From Nitrospirota bacterium (GTDB taxonomy: Bacteria; Nitrospirota; Nitrospiria; 2-01-FULL-66-17), in the NCBI GenBank assembly GCA_040757335.1, contig JBFLXB010000021.1:1-63482 (forward strand): 63,482 nucleotides of DNA. Direction: 5' to 3'. Shown here piece by piece: positions 44,986 to 55,163 of the stretch (position 1 is its first letter; every line of letters starts with the position of its first letter). The position numbers and the translations under genes were made by a program. The notes below the pieces were generated by a model, which saw nothing but the letters and a program-made list of their open reading frames with translations, had not been told where the DNA came from and made no database searches.

Positions 44986-46875
44986 ATGGACGTCCATCCT
45001 CCACTCGGACGTCACCGCCTGGTTCGGCGTTTCGTGCTCCCGTACGCGTTGCTGATCATCGGCACGCTCGCGGTGAGCGGCTGGTTCTTTTACGACGCGG
45101 CGCAGGATGCGCTGGATCAGGAGCTGACCAAGCGCCTGATTACGGTCGCACAAACGGTGCGCTCCGCCATCAATCCCCGTTATCTCATGCAGATGCGGCC
45201 CGGCAGCGAGGGCACCACGCTCTACGCCCTGTTGCTCGGCGATCTCAAACGCGTCCAGCAAGCGTCCAATGCCAGCCACATTTACGTGCTGGACCGCCAG
45301 CATCGGATGTTGCTGGACTCCAACGAGCACACTCCGGTCGGCCGCGAATACCTGTTCGTCAAACTCGATTTGGCCGAGTTGGACGAGGTGTGGCAGGGAC
45401 GGTCGGCCGCCTCGGTGCTGTATCGCGGCCAAGACGGCCGGTATTACAAATCCGGGTATGCGCCGTTGCGCGACCAAGACGGGGGCATCGCGGCGGTGGT
45501 CGCCGTGGAAGCCGGTGCCGATTTCTTCGACGCCCTCACCGCCACCAAACGGCACGTGGCGGGAACCGTCGCGATCAGCCTGCTCATTCTCCTTCCCATC
45601 GGATGGTGGCTTTCGCGTTCGATCCTCAAACCGCTCTCGGCCCTGGTGTCCGCGATGGACCGAGTGGGCAAGGGACAGCCCCCCGCTAAAGTGGAGATTC
45701 TGACCCAGGATGAAATCGGGTATCTCGGTCGACGGTTCAACGAGATGGTGGATGCGCTGGCGGAGAAGGACCGCCTCCTGACCCAACTGTACCAACAGGA
45801 ACGCCAACGCGCCGACCGTCACCGCGGATACAGCGATTTCCTCTTGCGAAGCATGACGACCGGCGTTATCGGGGTGGATTTCGCCGGACGTCTGACCCGC
45901 GTGAATCCGGCTGCGCTCGACATTCTGGACCTTCCCGCCGACGCCGCCGTCGAGGGATCCGGGACGGTCCTGGAACGCGATCATCCGATCATGGTCTTAC
46001 TGGACGACACGCTCGCCGGCCGCAGCAGCCAGCCGCTCCGAGAGATCCGCTTGCAGACCGGCGCTGGCCGTCAGAAGTGGGTGGGGGTCCACACGGCTCC
46101 ATTACACGATCTTGACGGCGTGCTGATCGGCGCCTCCGCGCTGCTCACCGACCTGACCGCGGTCAGAAAGCTGCAGGAAGAGGTGCGGCGCAAGGACCGG
46201 CTCGCCGCGATTGGTCAGCTCACGGCGGGGATCGCGCACGAAATTCGAAATCCCCTCGCCGCGATCGAGGGGTTCTCCGAGCTCCTGGTCCGACGAATCC
46301 AGGACGACAGCGCGCGCATTTTGCTCGATGAGATCGTGCAGGAGGTCAGACACCTCAACCGGATCGTGGGCGATTTCCTCACGTTCGCCCGAGAGCCGCA
46401 GCTCCACTTCGAGCCCACCGACGTCGGAGCCTTGATCGAGGGCACGCTGACCCTCCTGCTTTCCACCCACCCGCAACCGGTCACGCTCAAGACGACGCTG
46501 CCGCCGCAGCTGTCACCGGTGGTGCTCGATCCGAACGAATTTCGTCGGGCCATCGTCAACATCGTCCGCAACGCACTGGAGGCCATGCCCTCAGGGGGTA
46601 CGCTCGATGTCGCGGCCGACCTTTCCGACGACCACCTGACCGTCACCATTCGGGACAGCGGTCCCGGCATTCCCGAACACGTCAAGGAACAGATCTTCAC
46701 CCCATTCTTCACCACCAAGGACCAGGGCACGGGGTTGGGCCTGGCCATCGCGCACAAGATCGTCGAGGGTCACCACGGCGTCATCGAGGTGGACACCGCC
46801 CCCGGCGCAGGATCGGCATTTACCATTCGCATTCCGTTGGAAAGGGTTGCTCATGAAGCGTATCCTCATCGTTGA
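44986..46875 (+). CDS. Membrane sensor histidine kinase (NtrB/ZraS-like)
   Basis: 629 residues. Two transmembrane helices (about 15-37 and 193-215) flank a periplasmic sensor domain; then HAMP (about 217-268), PAS (about 285-395), HisKA with the phospho-acceptor His in GIAHEIRNPLAAIEGF, and an ATPase domain with NIVRNALEAMPSGG (N box), RDSGPGIPEH (G1) and DQGTGLGLAI (G2). It should pass phosphate to the sigma-54 regulator downstream, whose gene overlaps its 3' end. Confidence 0.95.
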   Translation: MDVHPPLGRHRLVRRFVLPYALLIIGTLAVSGWFFYDAAQDALDQELTKRLITVAQTVRSAINPRYLMQMRPGSEGTTLYALLLGDLKRVQQASNASHIYVLDRQHRMLLDSNEHTPVGREYLFVKLDLAELDEVWQGRSAASVLYRGQDGRYYKSGYAPLRDQDGGIAAVVAVEAGADFFDALTATKRHVAGTVAISLLILLPIGWWLSRSILKPLSALVSAMDRVGKGQPPAKVEILTQDEIGYLGRRFNEMVDALAEKDRLLTQLYQQERQRADRHRGYSDFLLRSMTTGVIGVDFAGRLTRVNPAALDILDLPADAAVEGSGTVLERDHPIMVLLDDTLAGRSSQPLREIRLQTGAGRQKWVGVHTAPLHDLDGVLIGASALLTDLTAVRKLQEEVRRKDRLAAIGQLTAGIAHEIRNPLAAIEGFSELLVRRIQDDSARILLDEIVQEVRHLNRIVGDFLTFAREPQLHFEPTDVGALIEGTLTLLLSTHPQPVTLKTTLPPQLSPVVLDPNEFRRAIVNIVRNALEAMPSGGTLDVAADLSDDHLTVTIRDSGPGIPEHVKEQIFTPFFTTKDQGTGLGLAIAHKIVEGHHGVIEVDTAPGAGSAFTIRIPLERVAHEAYPHR

Positions 46876-48199
46876 CGACAAGGCCTCCATGCGGCACATG
46901 CTGCGCCAGGTCTTCCACGAAACAGGGTTCGAGGTGGTGGAGGCGGCTGACGGCGACGAAGCGGTCGCCCGCCTCCGCGAAGGCTCCCTCGACTTGGTCA
47001 TCACCGACGTCAAGATGCCCAAGGCCGACGGCCTGACCGTGCTGAAGGAGTGCCGGGCGGTCCTGCCTCGAACGCCCGTCATCGTGATGACGGCGTACGG
47101 CACGATCGAACAGGCGGTCGAGACGATCCGCCAAGGCGCGTTCGACTACATCGTCAAACCGTTTTCCATCAGCGAAATCGAGATCAAAGCGCAGCGTGCG
47201 TTCGACCAAAGCCGCCTCTTGTCGGAGAACGACTACCTCAGAGAAACGCTCTCGCATCAGGTCGGACGCATGATCGGGCGCAGCGAAAAGATGCAGCAGG
47301 TTCATCGGCTGATCCGCAAGGTCGCCGCCAGCTCCCCGTCCGTGCTGATTCTGGGTGAGAGCGGGACCGGGAAGGAAATGGTGGCGCGGGACATTCATCA
47401 ACAGAGCGCGCGCGCCAGTCAGCCGTTTATCGCGGTGAACTGCGCGGCACTGTCCGAAGGGTTGCTCGAAAGCGAGCTGTTCGGCCACGAGCGCGGCGCC
47501 TTTACCGGAGCCCTCTTCCAGAAACGGGGGCGCTTCGAGCTCGCGGACAAGGGCACGCTGTTCTTGGACGAGATCGCCGAGTTGTCCCCCGCGCTACAGG
47601 TCAAGCTGCTCCGGGTGCTGCAGGACAAGACCTTCGAACGGGTCGGCGGAACGAAACCGCTCACCGTCGACGTACGGATTCTCGCAGCCACCAATCGCGA
47701 CATTCGCAACGAGATTGCCGAGCGTCGGTTTCGGGAGGACTTGTTTTTCCGCCTCAATGTAGTTACTATATCGCTCCCCCCTCTTCGCGAGCGGCTCGAA
47801 GACATCCCCGAGCTGGTCGAATACTTCGTGGCGCGGTACTCGGCTGCTCTGCACAAGCCGGTCACACTGGCTCCGGAGGTCTTGACCTGTCTCATGTCGT
47901 ACGCGTGGCCGGGCAACGTTCGCGAGCTCGAGAACCTCATCGAACGACTGATCGTGTTGGCGGAAGGCGACCGCATCGAGTATACGGACCTTCCTCAGGA
48001 ACTGTTCGGTTCCACGCCGCAGCCCGCGTCGGTCGACGGGCTCGCTGATCGGATCGGCCAACTCGAACGTGAGATGATTCGTCGCACGATCGAAGACTGC
48101 GGGCACAACCAGACCCGCGCCGCCAAACTCCTCGGTCTCAAACGAAGCTCGCTCCAATACAAACTGAAAAAATATGGGCTCTATTTTCCTTCGTCGTAG
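46853..48199 (+). CDS. Sigma-54-dependent NtrC-family response regulator
   Basis: 448 residues from ATG 46853. Receiver domain with VDDKAS (one acidic pocket residue is Lys) and Asp in ITDVKMPKADG; AAA+ domain with GESGTGKEMVA, the sigma-54 contact GAFTGA and LFLDEIAELSPALQVKLLRVLQ; Fis-type helix-turn-helix RAAKLLGLKRSSLQYKLKKYG. Target promoters are unknown. It overlaps the kinase gene by 23 bases, a cognate pair. Confidence 0.96.
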   Translation: MKRILIVDDKASMRHMLRQVFHETGFEVVEAADGDEAVARLREGSLDLVITDVKMPKADGLTVLKECRAVLPRTPVIVMTAYGTIEQAVETIRQGAFDYIVKPFSISEIEIKAQRAFDQSRLLSENDYLRETLSHQVGRMIGRSEKMQQVHRLIRKVAASSPSVLILGESGTGKEMVARDIHQQSARASQPFIAVNCAALSEGLLESELFGHERGAFTGALFQKRGRFELADKGTLFLDEIAELSPALQVKLLRVLQDKTFERVGGTKPLTVDVRILAATNRDIRNEIAERRFREDLFFRLNVVTISLPPLRERLEDIPELVEYFVARYSAALHKPVTLAPEVLTCLMSYAWPGNVRELENLIERLIVLAEGDRIEYTDLPQELFGSTPQPASVDGLADRIGQLEREMIRRTIEDCGHNQTRAAKLLGLKRSSLQYKLKKYGLYFPSS

Positions 48200-48271
48200 T
48201 ACGCCGGCCACAGATCGGCGCCAGCCGGTCGATTCCACCCCGCCCTGCGCCGATCTCCCGCCCGAACGACG

Positions 48272-49069
48272 ATGAGGCGCCTTCGGGGGATCGCGGTAGT
48301 CAGCGTCGTGTGGTTCTGCACGAGCGGGTTTTCCGCGCCGATCGAAGACCTCCGTCAAGAACTCCGAACGCTGAAAACGGCGCAGGCCACCCTTGACCAC
48401 CGCGAGCAGAGCCTCCTGGACAAACAGGAGGAACTCAGTCGCGCCATCAAACAGCTCAAGTCAACCTCGCGCGGACAGTCCGGGCCGTTCGGACCGCGAA
48501 GACTGGAGACCGCCCTCCAGCAACTGCGCGCGGTCCTGGACGAGCGCGAATCGCTCCAACGGCAACGCACCGAGTTGGGCGTTCGCATCGACGAGGCGCT
48601 CACGCGGCTCCGGACAGGGGTCCGTGACGAGATTCTACAGATCGTGTCCGAGACCTCGGGTGCAACCGATGCGGACGATCGAGCGGAAATCCGCGCTCTT
48701 CTCACCCTCTACCCACCTTCCCCCACGCTTCCCTCGATGCCTCCGGGCGACGAATCGACGGCGTTCCTCCTTCCGCCGGACCCCGCGACGCTCACCGAGC
48801 AGACCCTGTTGCTCCGCGACCAGCGAGAACGCCACGATGTCCTTCGGCGACGGGCGGAAGCCGTCCACTATTTATTGACGGAGGAACTGGCGCTCTATCG
48901 CACGCTGGCGGAACGCGAGGCCGGGTTCGAAACGCACTGGCAGACGTTGGATCGGCAAGTCGGTGACGCACGTGCTCTGATCGAGGCACTCGATGAGCGC
49001 ATGTACCGCATGGACGAGGCCCTGCGTCAACTCGACGTCCTGATGTCCCAACCCGTGACCCCTCCCTGA
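48272..49069 (+). CDS. Secreted coiled-coil protein, unknown
   Basis: 265 residues: signal peptide (about 1-22, FCTSGFSA-P), coiled coil (about 25-65), a second helical region (about 78-130), a Pro-rich linker (LYPPSPTLPSMPPGD) and two more helices. No family recognised. It follows the sigma-54 regulator by 72 bases on the same strand, but a link is only positional. Confidence 0.7.
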   Translation: MRRLRGIAVVSVVWFCTSGFSAPIEDLRQELRTLKTAQATLDHREQSLLDKQEELSRAIKQLKSTSRGQSGPFGPRRLETALQQLRAVLDERESLQRQRTELGVRIDEALTRLRTGVRDEILQIVSETSGATDADDRAEIRALLTLYPPSPTLPSMPPGDESTAFLLPPDPATLTEQTLLLRDQRERHDVLRRRAEAVHYLLTEELALYRTLAEREAGFETHWQTLDRQVGDARALIEALDERMYRMDEALRQLDVLMSQPVTPP

Positions 49070-49090
49070 CGGTCCGTTGAACCAAGCCTC

Positions 49091-49474
49091 TTGACAGCGA
49101 GAGATTGTCGGACCACAATCGGCGGCGTGCGCGAGCTAACTTACGGGTGGACGATGGTTGCAGCCGCTGTACTCGGAACCGCGACCACGGTCGCGGGCGG
49201 GCGGGTCGCGCTGGCTGAGGGAGACGTTCTGCGCGGCAAAATGATTTACGAAAAAAACTGCCAAGGCTGCCACGGCAAGACCGGGGCCGGCCTGGGTGGA
49301 GCAACGCCGAACTTAACCGATTCCAAGCGGATGGCCGAGTTGAGCGATCAGCATCTCTTCGACGTGGTGACTGCCGGGCGTCCCGGAACCGGGATGCCCG
49401 CCTGGGGCTCGACTCTGACAGAATCAGACCGCTGGAACGTCGTGAGTTACCTGCGCACCCTCGCGCAAAAGTGA
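49091..49474 (+). CDS. Class I cytochrome c, secreted
   Basis: About 127 residues. Signal peptide (hydrophobic core about 20-38, cleaved after ALA-E), one heme-binding CQGCH, and the distal methionine in GTGMPAWG. A single-heme periplasmic or membrane-attached electron carrier. The start is uncertain: TTG 49091 or a GTG 12 codons later. Confidence 0.9.
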   Translation: MTARDCRTTIGGVRELTYGWTMVAAAVLGTATTVAGGRVALAEGDVLRGKMIYEKNCQGCHGKTGAGLGGATPNLTDSKRMAELSDQHLFDVVTAGRPGTGMPAWGSTLTESDRWNVVSYLRTLAQK

Positions 49475-49546
49475 CCGACTCGCGGCTCCTGAGGCGTCCG
49501 CCGAGCGGTTTGCGAGGCGCCCCAGCGCAAGCAGTCCTCTGATTGT

Positions 49547-49575
49547 TTGACAACCCCTGCGGCGAATGCTAGCTT
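49547..49575 (+). promoter_or_regulatory. Candidate promoter of the response regulator gene
   Basis: TTGACA (49547-49552), 17-base spacer, TAGCTT (49570-49575), 41 bases before ATG 49616. Confidence 0.45.
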
Positions 49576-49615
49576 AGCGTCCGGACACCTCGGACTCAAA
49601 CAACCTTTTCACGCG

Positions 49616-50611
49616 ATGAGCGCACCCCGACTCCTTGTAATTGACCACGACCCGTCGGTCCAACGTGCCGTCGAAGCGACGTTGGGCGCCGAAGGCTGTG
49701 AAGTCACCGCCGTGGGCGATGGCCTCACGGCACTCGACGTGGCGCTCGCCACCACTCCGGATCTGATCTTGGCCGACTATCGGATGGAAGGCACCAACAT
49801 CTTCCGATTCCTCGAAAAGCTGAAGCAAAAAAATGTGCTGAAAAACGTCGCGCTCCTCCTGCTCGTCAGTCCCGGGGACGTGTACGACGAGCTGACCCTT
49901 CGTCTCGTCGGGGTCACTGATTTCCTTCGCAAACCGCTCAACCCCAAAGAGATGATCGACCGCGTGAAACGGTACAATCCGGTGCCTACACCGGTCTCGG
50001 CGGCGCCCACGGCGGCGGCCGCGGCCCCGGCTGAACCAGCTCCAGGGAAGATCGAGGATTTGCTGGGATGGTCTCAGGACGCGCCGTCGCCTTTCTCAGA
50101 GCTCTCCCAGGATCGGTCCGCAGGGTTCGATTTCAGTCTACCCTCCGCGGATACTTCCTCGGGCGCGCTGGACACGACTCAATTCCTCGACCGAAACGAG
50201 CTCACGCCGACTGATCACCCCACCAGCGTCAACGACGCCGACGAGGCGTTTGCCGGACTCCCCGACCTCCCGTTGACACCGGAGACGGACGCGGCAGACT
50301 CCCCGCCAGCCCCGGCTCCCGTCGCGCGCTCGAACGAGCCCGAGATATCGGCCCCCCTGACACCGTCCAAACGACTCTCCGGTACAGAGCGCGGCGTGCC
50401 TCCTCAACGGGCCGTCGAGGACACGGCGAAAGCGATCGCGCGGAACGTGGTGGAAAAAGTGGCCTGGGACGTGCTCCCCGGCCTGGCAAAACAGTCGTTG
50501 GAGCGAGTGGTCAACGAGGTCGTCGAACGCATCGTTTGGGACGTGGTCCCATCGATCGCGGAAGCGGCAATCAAAAAAGAGATCGAGCGACTCACCCGCG
50601 ACAACGGGTAA
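49616..50611 (+). CDS. Response regulator with C-terminal amphipathic repeats
   Basis: 331 residues. Receiver domain (about 1-120; VIDHDPS, Asp in LILADYRMEG, Lys in LRKPLNP), a long Pro/Ala/Ser-rich linker (about 125-265), and a C-terminal region with two copies of an amphipathic unit (VVEKVAWDVLPGLAKQSLERV and VVERIVWDVVPSIAEAAIKKE), which I recall from some gliding and Nitrospira-type regulators. The unit may mediate dimer formation or partner binding (inference). No kinase adjacent. Start ATG 49616; TTG 49547 is within the promoter. Confidence 0.85.
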   Translation: MSAPRLLVIDHDPSVQRAVEATLGAEGCEVTAVGDGLTALDVALATTPDLILADYRMEGTNIFRFLEKLKQKNVLKNVALLLLVSPGDVYDELTLRLVGVTDFLRKPLNPKEMIDRVKRYNPVPTPVSAAPTAAAAAPAEPAPGKIEDLLGWSQDAPSPFSELSQDRSAGFDFSLPSADTSSGALDTTQFLDRNELTPTDHPTSVNDADEAFAGLPDLPLTPETDAADSPPAPAPVARSNEPEISAPLTPSKRLSGTERGVPPQRAVEDTAKAIARNVVEKVAWDVLPGLAKQSLERVVNEVVERIVWDVVPSIAEAAIKKEIERLTRDNG

Positions 50612-50675
50612 CTCGTTCGCGCCGCCACCACGCTCGCCATACAGTCCTTCCCGGTATCTTCAGCCAGACGTTTTC

Positions 50676-50705
50676 TTTACAAGCTTTCGGCCCGGATGAT
50701 ATGAT
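50676..50705 (+). promoter_or_regulatory. valS operon promoter
   Basis: TTTACA (50676-50681), 18-base spacer, TATGAT (50700-50705), 33 bases before the valS ATG. Confidence 0.6.
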
Positions 50706-50737
50706 GGCCTCACTTTTCGCGCGCCCAGCGCGCCTAA

Positions 50738-53518
50738 ATGCGTATGGCCGACCTCGAGACCGTTTATCGCCCGCAGGACGTCGAAGCTCGCTGGTCCCGC
50801 TTCTGGCTTGAGCGTGATCTGTTCCGGGCCGACGCCTCGACCCCAGGGACCCCGTACTGTATCGTCATCCCGCCGCCCAACGTCACCGGTTCGCTGCATG
50901 TCGGTCACGCCCTCAACAACACGCTGCAAGACATCCTGATCCGTTGGCATCGTATGCGCGGCGACGCTACGTTGTGGCAGCCCGGCACCGATCACGCGGG
51001 AATCGCGACCCAGAATGTCGTCGAACGTCAACTCAAGGCCGAAGGCACGTCGCGCGAACAATTGGGGCGCGAGCGATTCATCGAGCGCGTCTGGGCGTGG
51101 CGCAAAGAGTCCGGCGGTCGAATCGTCGAACAGCTCAAGCGGCTTGGGGCGTCATGTGATTGGAGCCGGGAGCGGTTCACGCTGGACGAGGGGCTCTCTG
51201 CGGCCGTACGCGAAGTGTTCGTACGCCTCCACCACGAGGGGTTGATCTACCGCGCCGAACGATTGATCAATTGGTGCTGGCGGTGCGGCACGGCCCTGTC
51301 GGACATCGAGGTCGAACACGAAGACGCTGCCGGGACCATGTACTACATCCGGTATCCCCTTGCCGAGGATCCGTCCCAGTCCCTGACCGTCGCCACGACC
51401 CGCCCCGAGACCATGCTCGGTGATACCGCGGTCGCGGTCCATCCTGACGATCCGCGGTTCAATCGGTTGATCGGGAAACACCTCTCGCTCCCCCTCACGA
51501 AGAGGACGATCCCGATCGTCGGTGACGCGATCCTGGTTGATCGCGAATTCGGGACCGGTGCCGTCAAGATCACTCCCGGCCACGACTTCAACGACGAAAA
51601 AGCAGGACAACGTCACCGCTTGCCGACCATCTCCCTCTTCGACACGCACGGACGAGTCGACGGGGATACCCTGCGCCAGAGTGCCAACGTGATCGAAGAG
51701 CTACGCTCGCTGACCGGCGTGGCGATCAAAGACGCCCGCACCAAGGTCGTTCAGCGACTCGAACAGGACAACTTCTTGATCAAAACCGAGACACACCGTC
51801 ACGCAATCGGCAAGTGCTACCGGTGCAAGGCGATCGTGGAGCCCCTCTCTTCGCCACAGTGGTTCGTCGCCATGAATAACCCGGCGAACTCTCTTGCCGC
51901 CCCCGCGATCGAAGCCGTCCAGAATGAACGAGTCCGACTGATCCCTCCAGGTTGGGTCAACAACTACTTGGGTTGGATGACCAACATCCAGGATTGGTGC
52001 GTCTCACGGCAAATTTGGTGGGGGCATCGCATCCCGGTGTGGTACTGCACGACGTGTGACCCGGCCATCACGCCGGTCGGACAGAAGAATGACACTGCCT
52101 TCCACATCGGGAAAGATGCCGTGGCGATCAAACCGGCTGGCGACCGCCCGCAGGAAGACCCTCGCACCTGCCCCCGGTGTGGGTCACAGACGTTGATTCA
52201 AGATCCCGATGTACTGGACACGTGGTTTTCCTCGGCGCTGTGGCCGTTCTCGACGCTGGGCTGGCCGAAGCAGACGCCGGAACTCTCACGGTTCTACCCC
52301 ACGTCGACGCTGGTGACGAGCTTTGACATCCTCTTTTTCTGGGTCGCACGGATGATCATGATGGGACTCAAGTTCATGGGCGACGTGCCGTTCCGAGACG
52401 TCTACATCCATGCCCTGGTTCGCGACGCTGAAGGGCAGAAGATGAGCAAGTCCAAGGGTAACGTCATCGACCCCTTGAGCATCATGGATCAGTATGGGAC
52501 CGACGCGCTGCGTTTCACGCTCGCGGCGATGGCCTCGCCGGGACGTGACGTGAAACTGTCGGAACAGCGGATCGAAGGCTATCGCAACTTCGCGAACAAA
52601 CTCTGGAATGCCTCGCGGTTCGTCTTGATCAATCTAGGCCAGCGTCCGACCGAGGTGGGAACGGAACACCGCTCGTTTGCCGACCGGTGGATTACCGTTC
52701 GTCTCAATCACGCGATCGACACAGTGACGGAGGATCTGAAGACCTACAGATTCGACGAAGCGGCGAACCACCTATACCAATTCGTGTGGCACGAGTTCTG
52801 CGACTGGTACATCGAACTCGCCAAGTCGCGGCTATCACCTGAAACGCCCCCGCATCAGGCGACCGCTACCCGGGAGACCATGGTCTCCACGCTGGAGACG
52901 ATTCTGCGGTTGCTCCACCCTTTCATGCCGTTCATTACGGAAGAAATCTGGCAGAAAGTGCCCCACGCGGGAGAAACGATCGTCCTGGCGCCATATCCCC
53001 GCCCCGCCCCCGTTTCCATCGAGGACCAATCCCTCGAAGGCGTCATGGGCGAGATCATCACCGTCATCACAGCCATTCGGACGATGCGAAGCGAGCTCAA
53101 TATTTCTCCTTCCCAGAAGCTCCGAGCTGGGCTAAGAACCACGGAGCGTATGGCGCAGCTGGTTCTGCACCACGGCGAGGGCGACATCATGCGCCTTGCC
53201 CGCTTGTCGGCATTCCAGGCGGCACCGGACATCGAAAAACCCGAAGACGCGGTCTCCTACGCGATACCGATCGGCGAAGTGTTTCTCGTACTGGCGGGGA
53301 TCGATCTGGAGAAGGAGCGTTCCAGACTCCAGAAGAACCTTCTGGAGGTACAGAGCGAACTGTCACGGATCGCTGCCAAACTGAACAACCCGCAGTTTGC
53401 CGCCAAAGCACCGGTGGATGTGGTGGCTGATCACGAGCGTCGCCGTGCCGACCTCTCCGAGCAGAATCGAATACTGTCTGAACAACTCTCCAAACTCGGC
53501 GGGAGCGCGGCGCGTTGA
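50738..53518 (+). CDS. valS: Valyl-tRNA synthetase
   Basis: 926 residues. PPPNVTGSLHVGHALN (HIGH motif), the editing domain, GQKMSKSKGNVIDP (KMSKS) and the C-terminal coiled coil LEKERSRLQKNLLEVQSELSRI. It charges tRNA-Val. It starts an operon with nadC, birA and coaX; the nadC start overlaps its stop. Confidence 0.98.
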   Translation: MRMADLETVYRPQDVEARWSRFWLERDLFRADASTPGTPYCIVIPPPNVTGSLHVGHALNNTLQDILIRWHRMRGDATLWQPGTDHAGIATQNVVERQLKAEGTSREQLGRERFIERVWAWRKESGGRIVEQLKRLGASCDWSRERFTLDEGLSAAVREVFVRLHHEGLIYRAERLINWCWRCGTALSDIEVEHEDAAGTMYYIRYPLAEDPSQSLTVATTRPETMLGDTAVAVHPDDPRFNRLIGKHLSLPLTKRTIPIVGDAILVDREFGTGAVKITPGHDFNDEKAGQRHRLPTISLFDTHGRVDGDTLRQSANVIEELRSLTGVAIKDARTKVVQRLEQDNFLIKTETHRHAIGKCYRCKAIVEPLSSPQWFVAMNNPANSLAAPAIEAVQNERVRLIPPGWVNNYLGWMTNIQDWCVSRQIWWGHRIPVWYCTTCDPAITPVGQKNDTAFHIGKDAVAIKPAGDRPQEDPRTCPRCGSQTLIQDPDVLDTWFSSALWPFSTLGWPKQTPELSRFYPTSTLVTSFDILFFWVARMIMMGLKFMGDVPFRDVYIHALVRDAEGQKMSKSKGNVIDPLSIMDQYGTDALRFTLAAMASPGRDVKLSEQRIEGYRNFANKLWNASRFVLINLGQRPTEVGTEHRSFADRWITVRLNHAIDTVTEDLKTYRFDEAANHLYQFVWHEFCDWYIELAKSRLSPETPPHQATATRETMVSTLETILRLLHPFMPFITEEIWQKVPHAGETIVLAPYPRPAPVSIEDQSLEGVMGEIITVITAIRTMRSELNISPSQKLRAGLRTTERMAQLVLHHGEGDIMRLARLSAFQAAPDIEKPEDAVSYAIPIGEVFLVLAGIDLEKERSRLQKNLLEVQSELSRIAAKLNNPQFAAKAPVDVVADHERRRADLSEQNRILSEQLSKLGGSAAR

Positions 53519-54357
53519 TCGCCCCACTGTCAGCACTCCGAGAATTCGTCGAGCGCGCCCTTGCCGAGGACATCGGTCGCGGCGATGCCACGACCGATGC
53601 GCTCTTCGCCAAAGCGGTGCTGGCCGAAGGCCGAATCGCCGCGAAGGCATCGACGGTCATGGCTGGCGGCCCGGTCGCCGCGCTGGTATTTCAGACCCTG
53701 GATCCGACGATCTGGACAACGGTGGACACAGAAGACGGCCAGTCCGTTGAGGCCGGGACGACACTGCTCACGGTCCGCGGCGACGGCCGTTCGATTCTGA
53801 CCGGCGAACGCGTCGCGTTGAATATTCTCCAACGTCTCTGCGGGATCGCCGCCTTGACCCGCCAATTTGTCGACGCCGTGCGCGGCTACGCCTGCCGAAT
53901 CACCGATACGCGGAAGACGCCGGCGGGATGGCGGATGCTCGACAAGTACGCCGTTCGCTGCGGGGGCGGCTCGAATCACCGCTTCGGGCTCGACGACGGC
54001 ATCTTGATCAAAGACACCCACCTCGCGCTGTCGGGCGGCATTGCAGAGTCGGTTCGACAGGCCAGAGCCCATGCGGGACACCTCGTCAAAGTCGAAATCG
54101 AAGTCTCAACCGTTTCGGGGGCTCGAGAAGCCCTGGAAGCCGGTGCGGACGCGATCTTGCTCGACAACATGTCGCTGGACGACATCCGTGCCGCGGTCGC
54201 TTCGGTCAAAAGCCGCGCTGTGATCGAGGTATCCGGGGGTGTCACGTTGGCCACGGTTCGAGACATCGCGGCCCTGGGCGTTGACTGTATCTCAGTCGGC
54301 GCGTTGACCCACTCGGCGCCCGCAGCGGATCTGCACCTCGAACTATGGCGGACCTGA
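53515..54357 (+). CDS. nadC: Nicotinate-nucleotide pyrophosphorylase
   Basis: 280 residues from TTG 53515, overlapping the valS stop. Motifs: LAEDIGRGDATTDAL, RITDTRKTPAGWRMLDKYAVRCGGG, ILIKDTHLAL, LLDNMSLDDI and SVGALTHSAPAADLHLEL. It makes nicotinate mononucleotide from quinolinate in NAD synthesis. Overlaps birA by 13 bases. Confidence 0.97.
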   Translation: MIAPLSALREFVERALAEDIGRGDATTDALFAKAVLAEGRIAAKASTVMAGGPVAALVFQTLDPTIWTTVDTEDGQSVEAGTTLLTVRGDGRSILTGERVALNILQRLCGIAALTRQFVDAVRGYACRITDTRKTPAGWRMLDKYAVRCGGGSNHRFGLDDGILIKDTHLALSGGIAESVRQARAHAGHLVKVEIEVSTVSGAREALEAGADAILLDNMSLDDIRAAVASVKSRAVIEVSGGVTLATVRDIAALGVDCISVGALTHSAPAADLHLELWRT

Positions 54358-55157
54358 CGCCGGCCGCGGTGCAGCGGCACCTGGACAGCTCTGTTGTCTG
54401 GCGCCTTCACTTTTTCGACGAAGTCACGTCCACCAACACAGTGGCCTTGGACCTGGCGGAGGCCGGAGCACCGGACCGTACCGCGGTACTGGCCGACTCC
54501 CAAATCGCGGGGCGCGGCCGAGAAGGCCGCGAGTGGCGAACGCATCGAGGCAGCGCGATCGCGCTCTCGGCGATCATTCGACCCTCTTCAGGTCCCGAGT
54601 GGTGGCCGTGGATCGGTCTGGTTGCAGCGGTCGCAACCCGGGACGCGGTTGAACGCGTCTCCGGAGCGGTGGGGCGCCTCAAGTGGCCGAACGATATCTT
54701 GCTCAACGGACGAAAAGTGGCCGGCGTGCTGACTGAAACACGATGGCACCCTCTCCAGACGGAGCGTCGCGCCGTAGTGGTGGGCATCGGCGTCAACGTC
54801 AACAATCGCGCGGCGACCCTTCCCGAATCGTTCGCCGCTTCCGCCACATCGATTTTGGATGCCACCGGGACGATCATCGATCGCAGCGTCTTGGTTGCCG
54901 AGATGCTCAACGGTTTGGCGACCGAACTCGACGGACTGCCGCACAGCGCAGATGCCCTGCGGTCTCGATGGACGGCCGCCAGTGCGACGGCGGGCAGCCG
55001 GGTGGCGGTGTCCACCCCAACCGGCCTGATCGAGGGCGTGGACGATGGGCTGGATTCGCTGGGCCGGTTGATCATTCGGACACGCGATGGCCGCACCCAT
55101 GCCGTGCATACCGGAGAAGTGTTGTTGCTTCGCACCATGTCACCCCCCGTGGCGTAA
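54345..55157 (+). CDS. birA: Biotin-[acetyl-CoA carboxylase] ligase
   Basis: 270 residues. GRGREGREWRTHRGSA (biotin/ATP site) and LKWPNDILLNGRKVAGVLTE are intact; the C-terminal SH3-like domain includes GLIEGVDDGLDSLGRL. There is no N-terminal helix-turn-helix, so it is a group I ligase that does not repress biotin genes. Confidence 0.95.
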   Translation: MADLTPAAVQRHLDSSVVWRLHFFDEVTSTNTVALDLAEAGAPDRTAVLADSQIAGRGREGREWRTHRGSAIALSAIIRPSSGPEWWPWIGLVAAVATRDAVERVSGAVGRLKWPNDILLNGRKVAGVLTETRWHPLQTERRAVVVGIGVNVNNRAATLPESFAASATSILDATGTIIDRSVLVAEMLNGLATELDGLPHSADALRSRWTAASATAGSRVAVSTPTGLIEGVDDGLDSLGRLIIRTRDGRTHAVHTGEVLLLRTMSPPVA

Positions 55158-55163
55158 CCTCCC

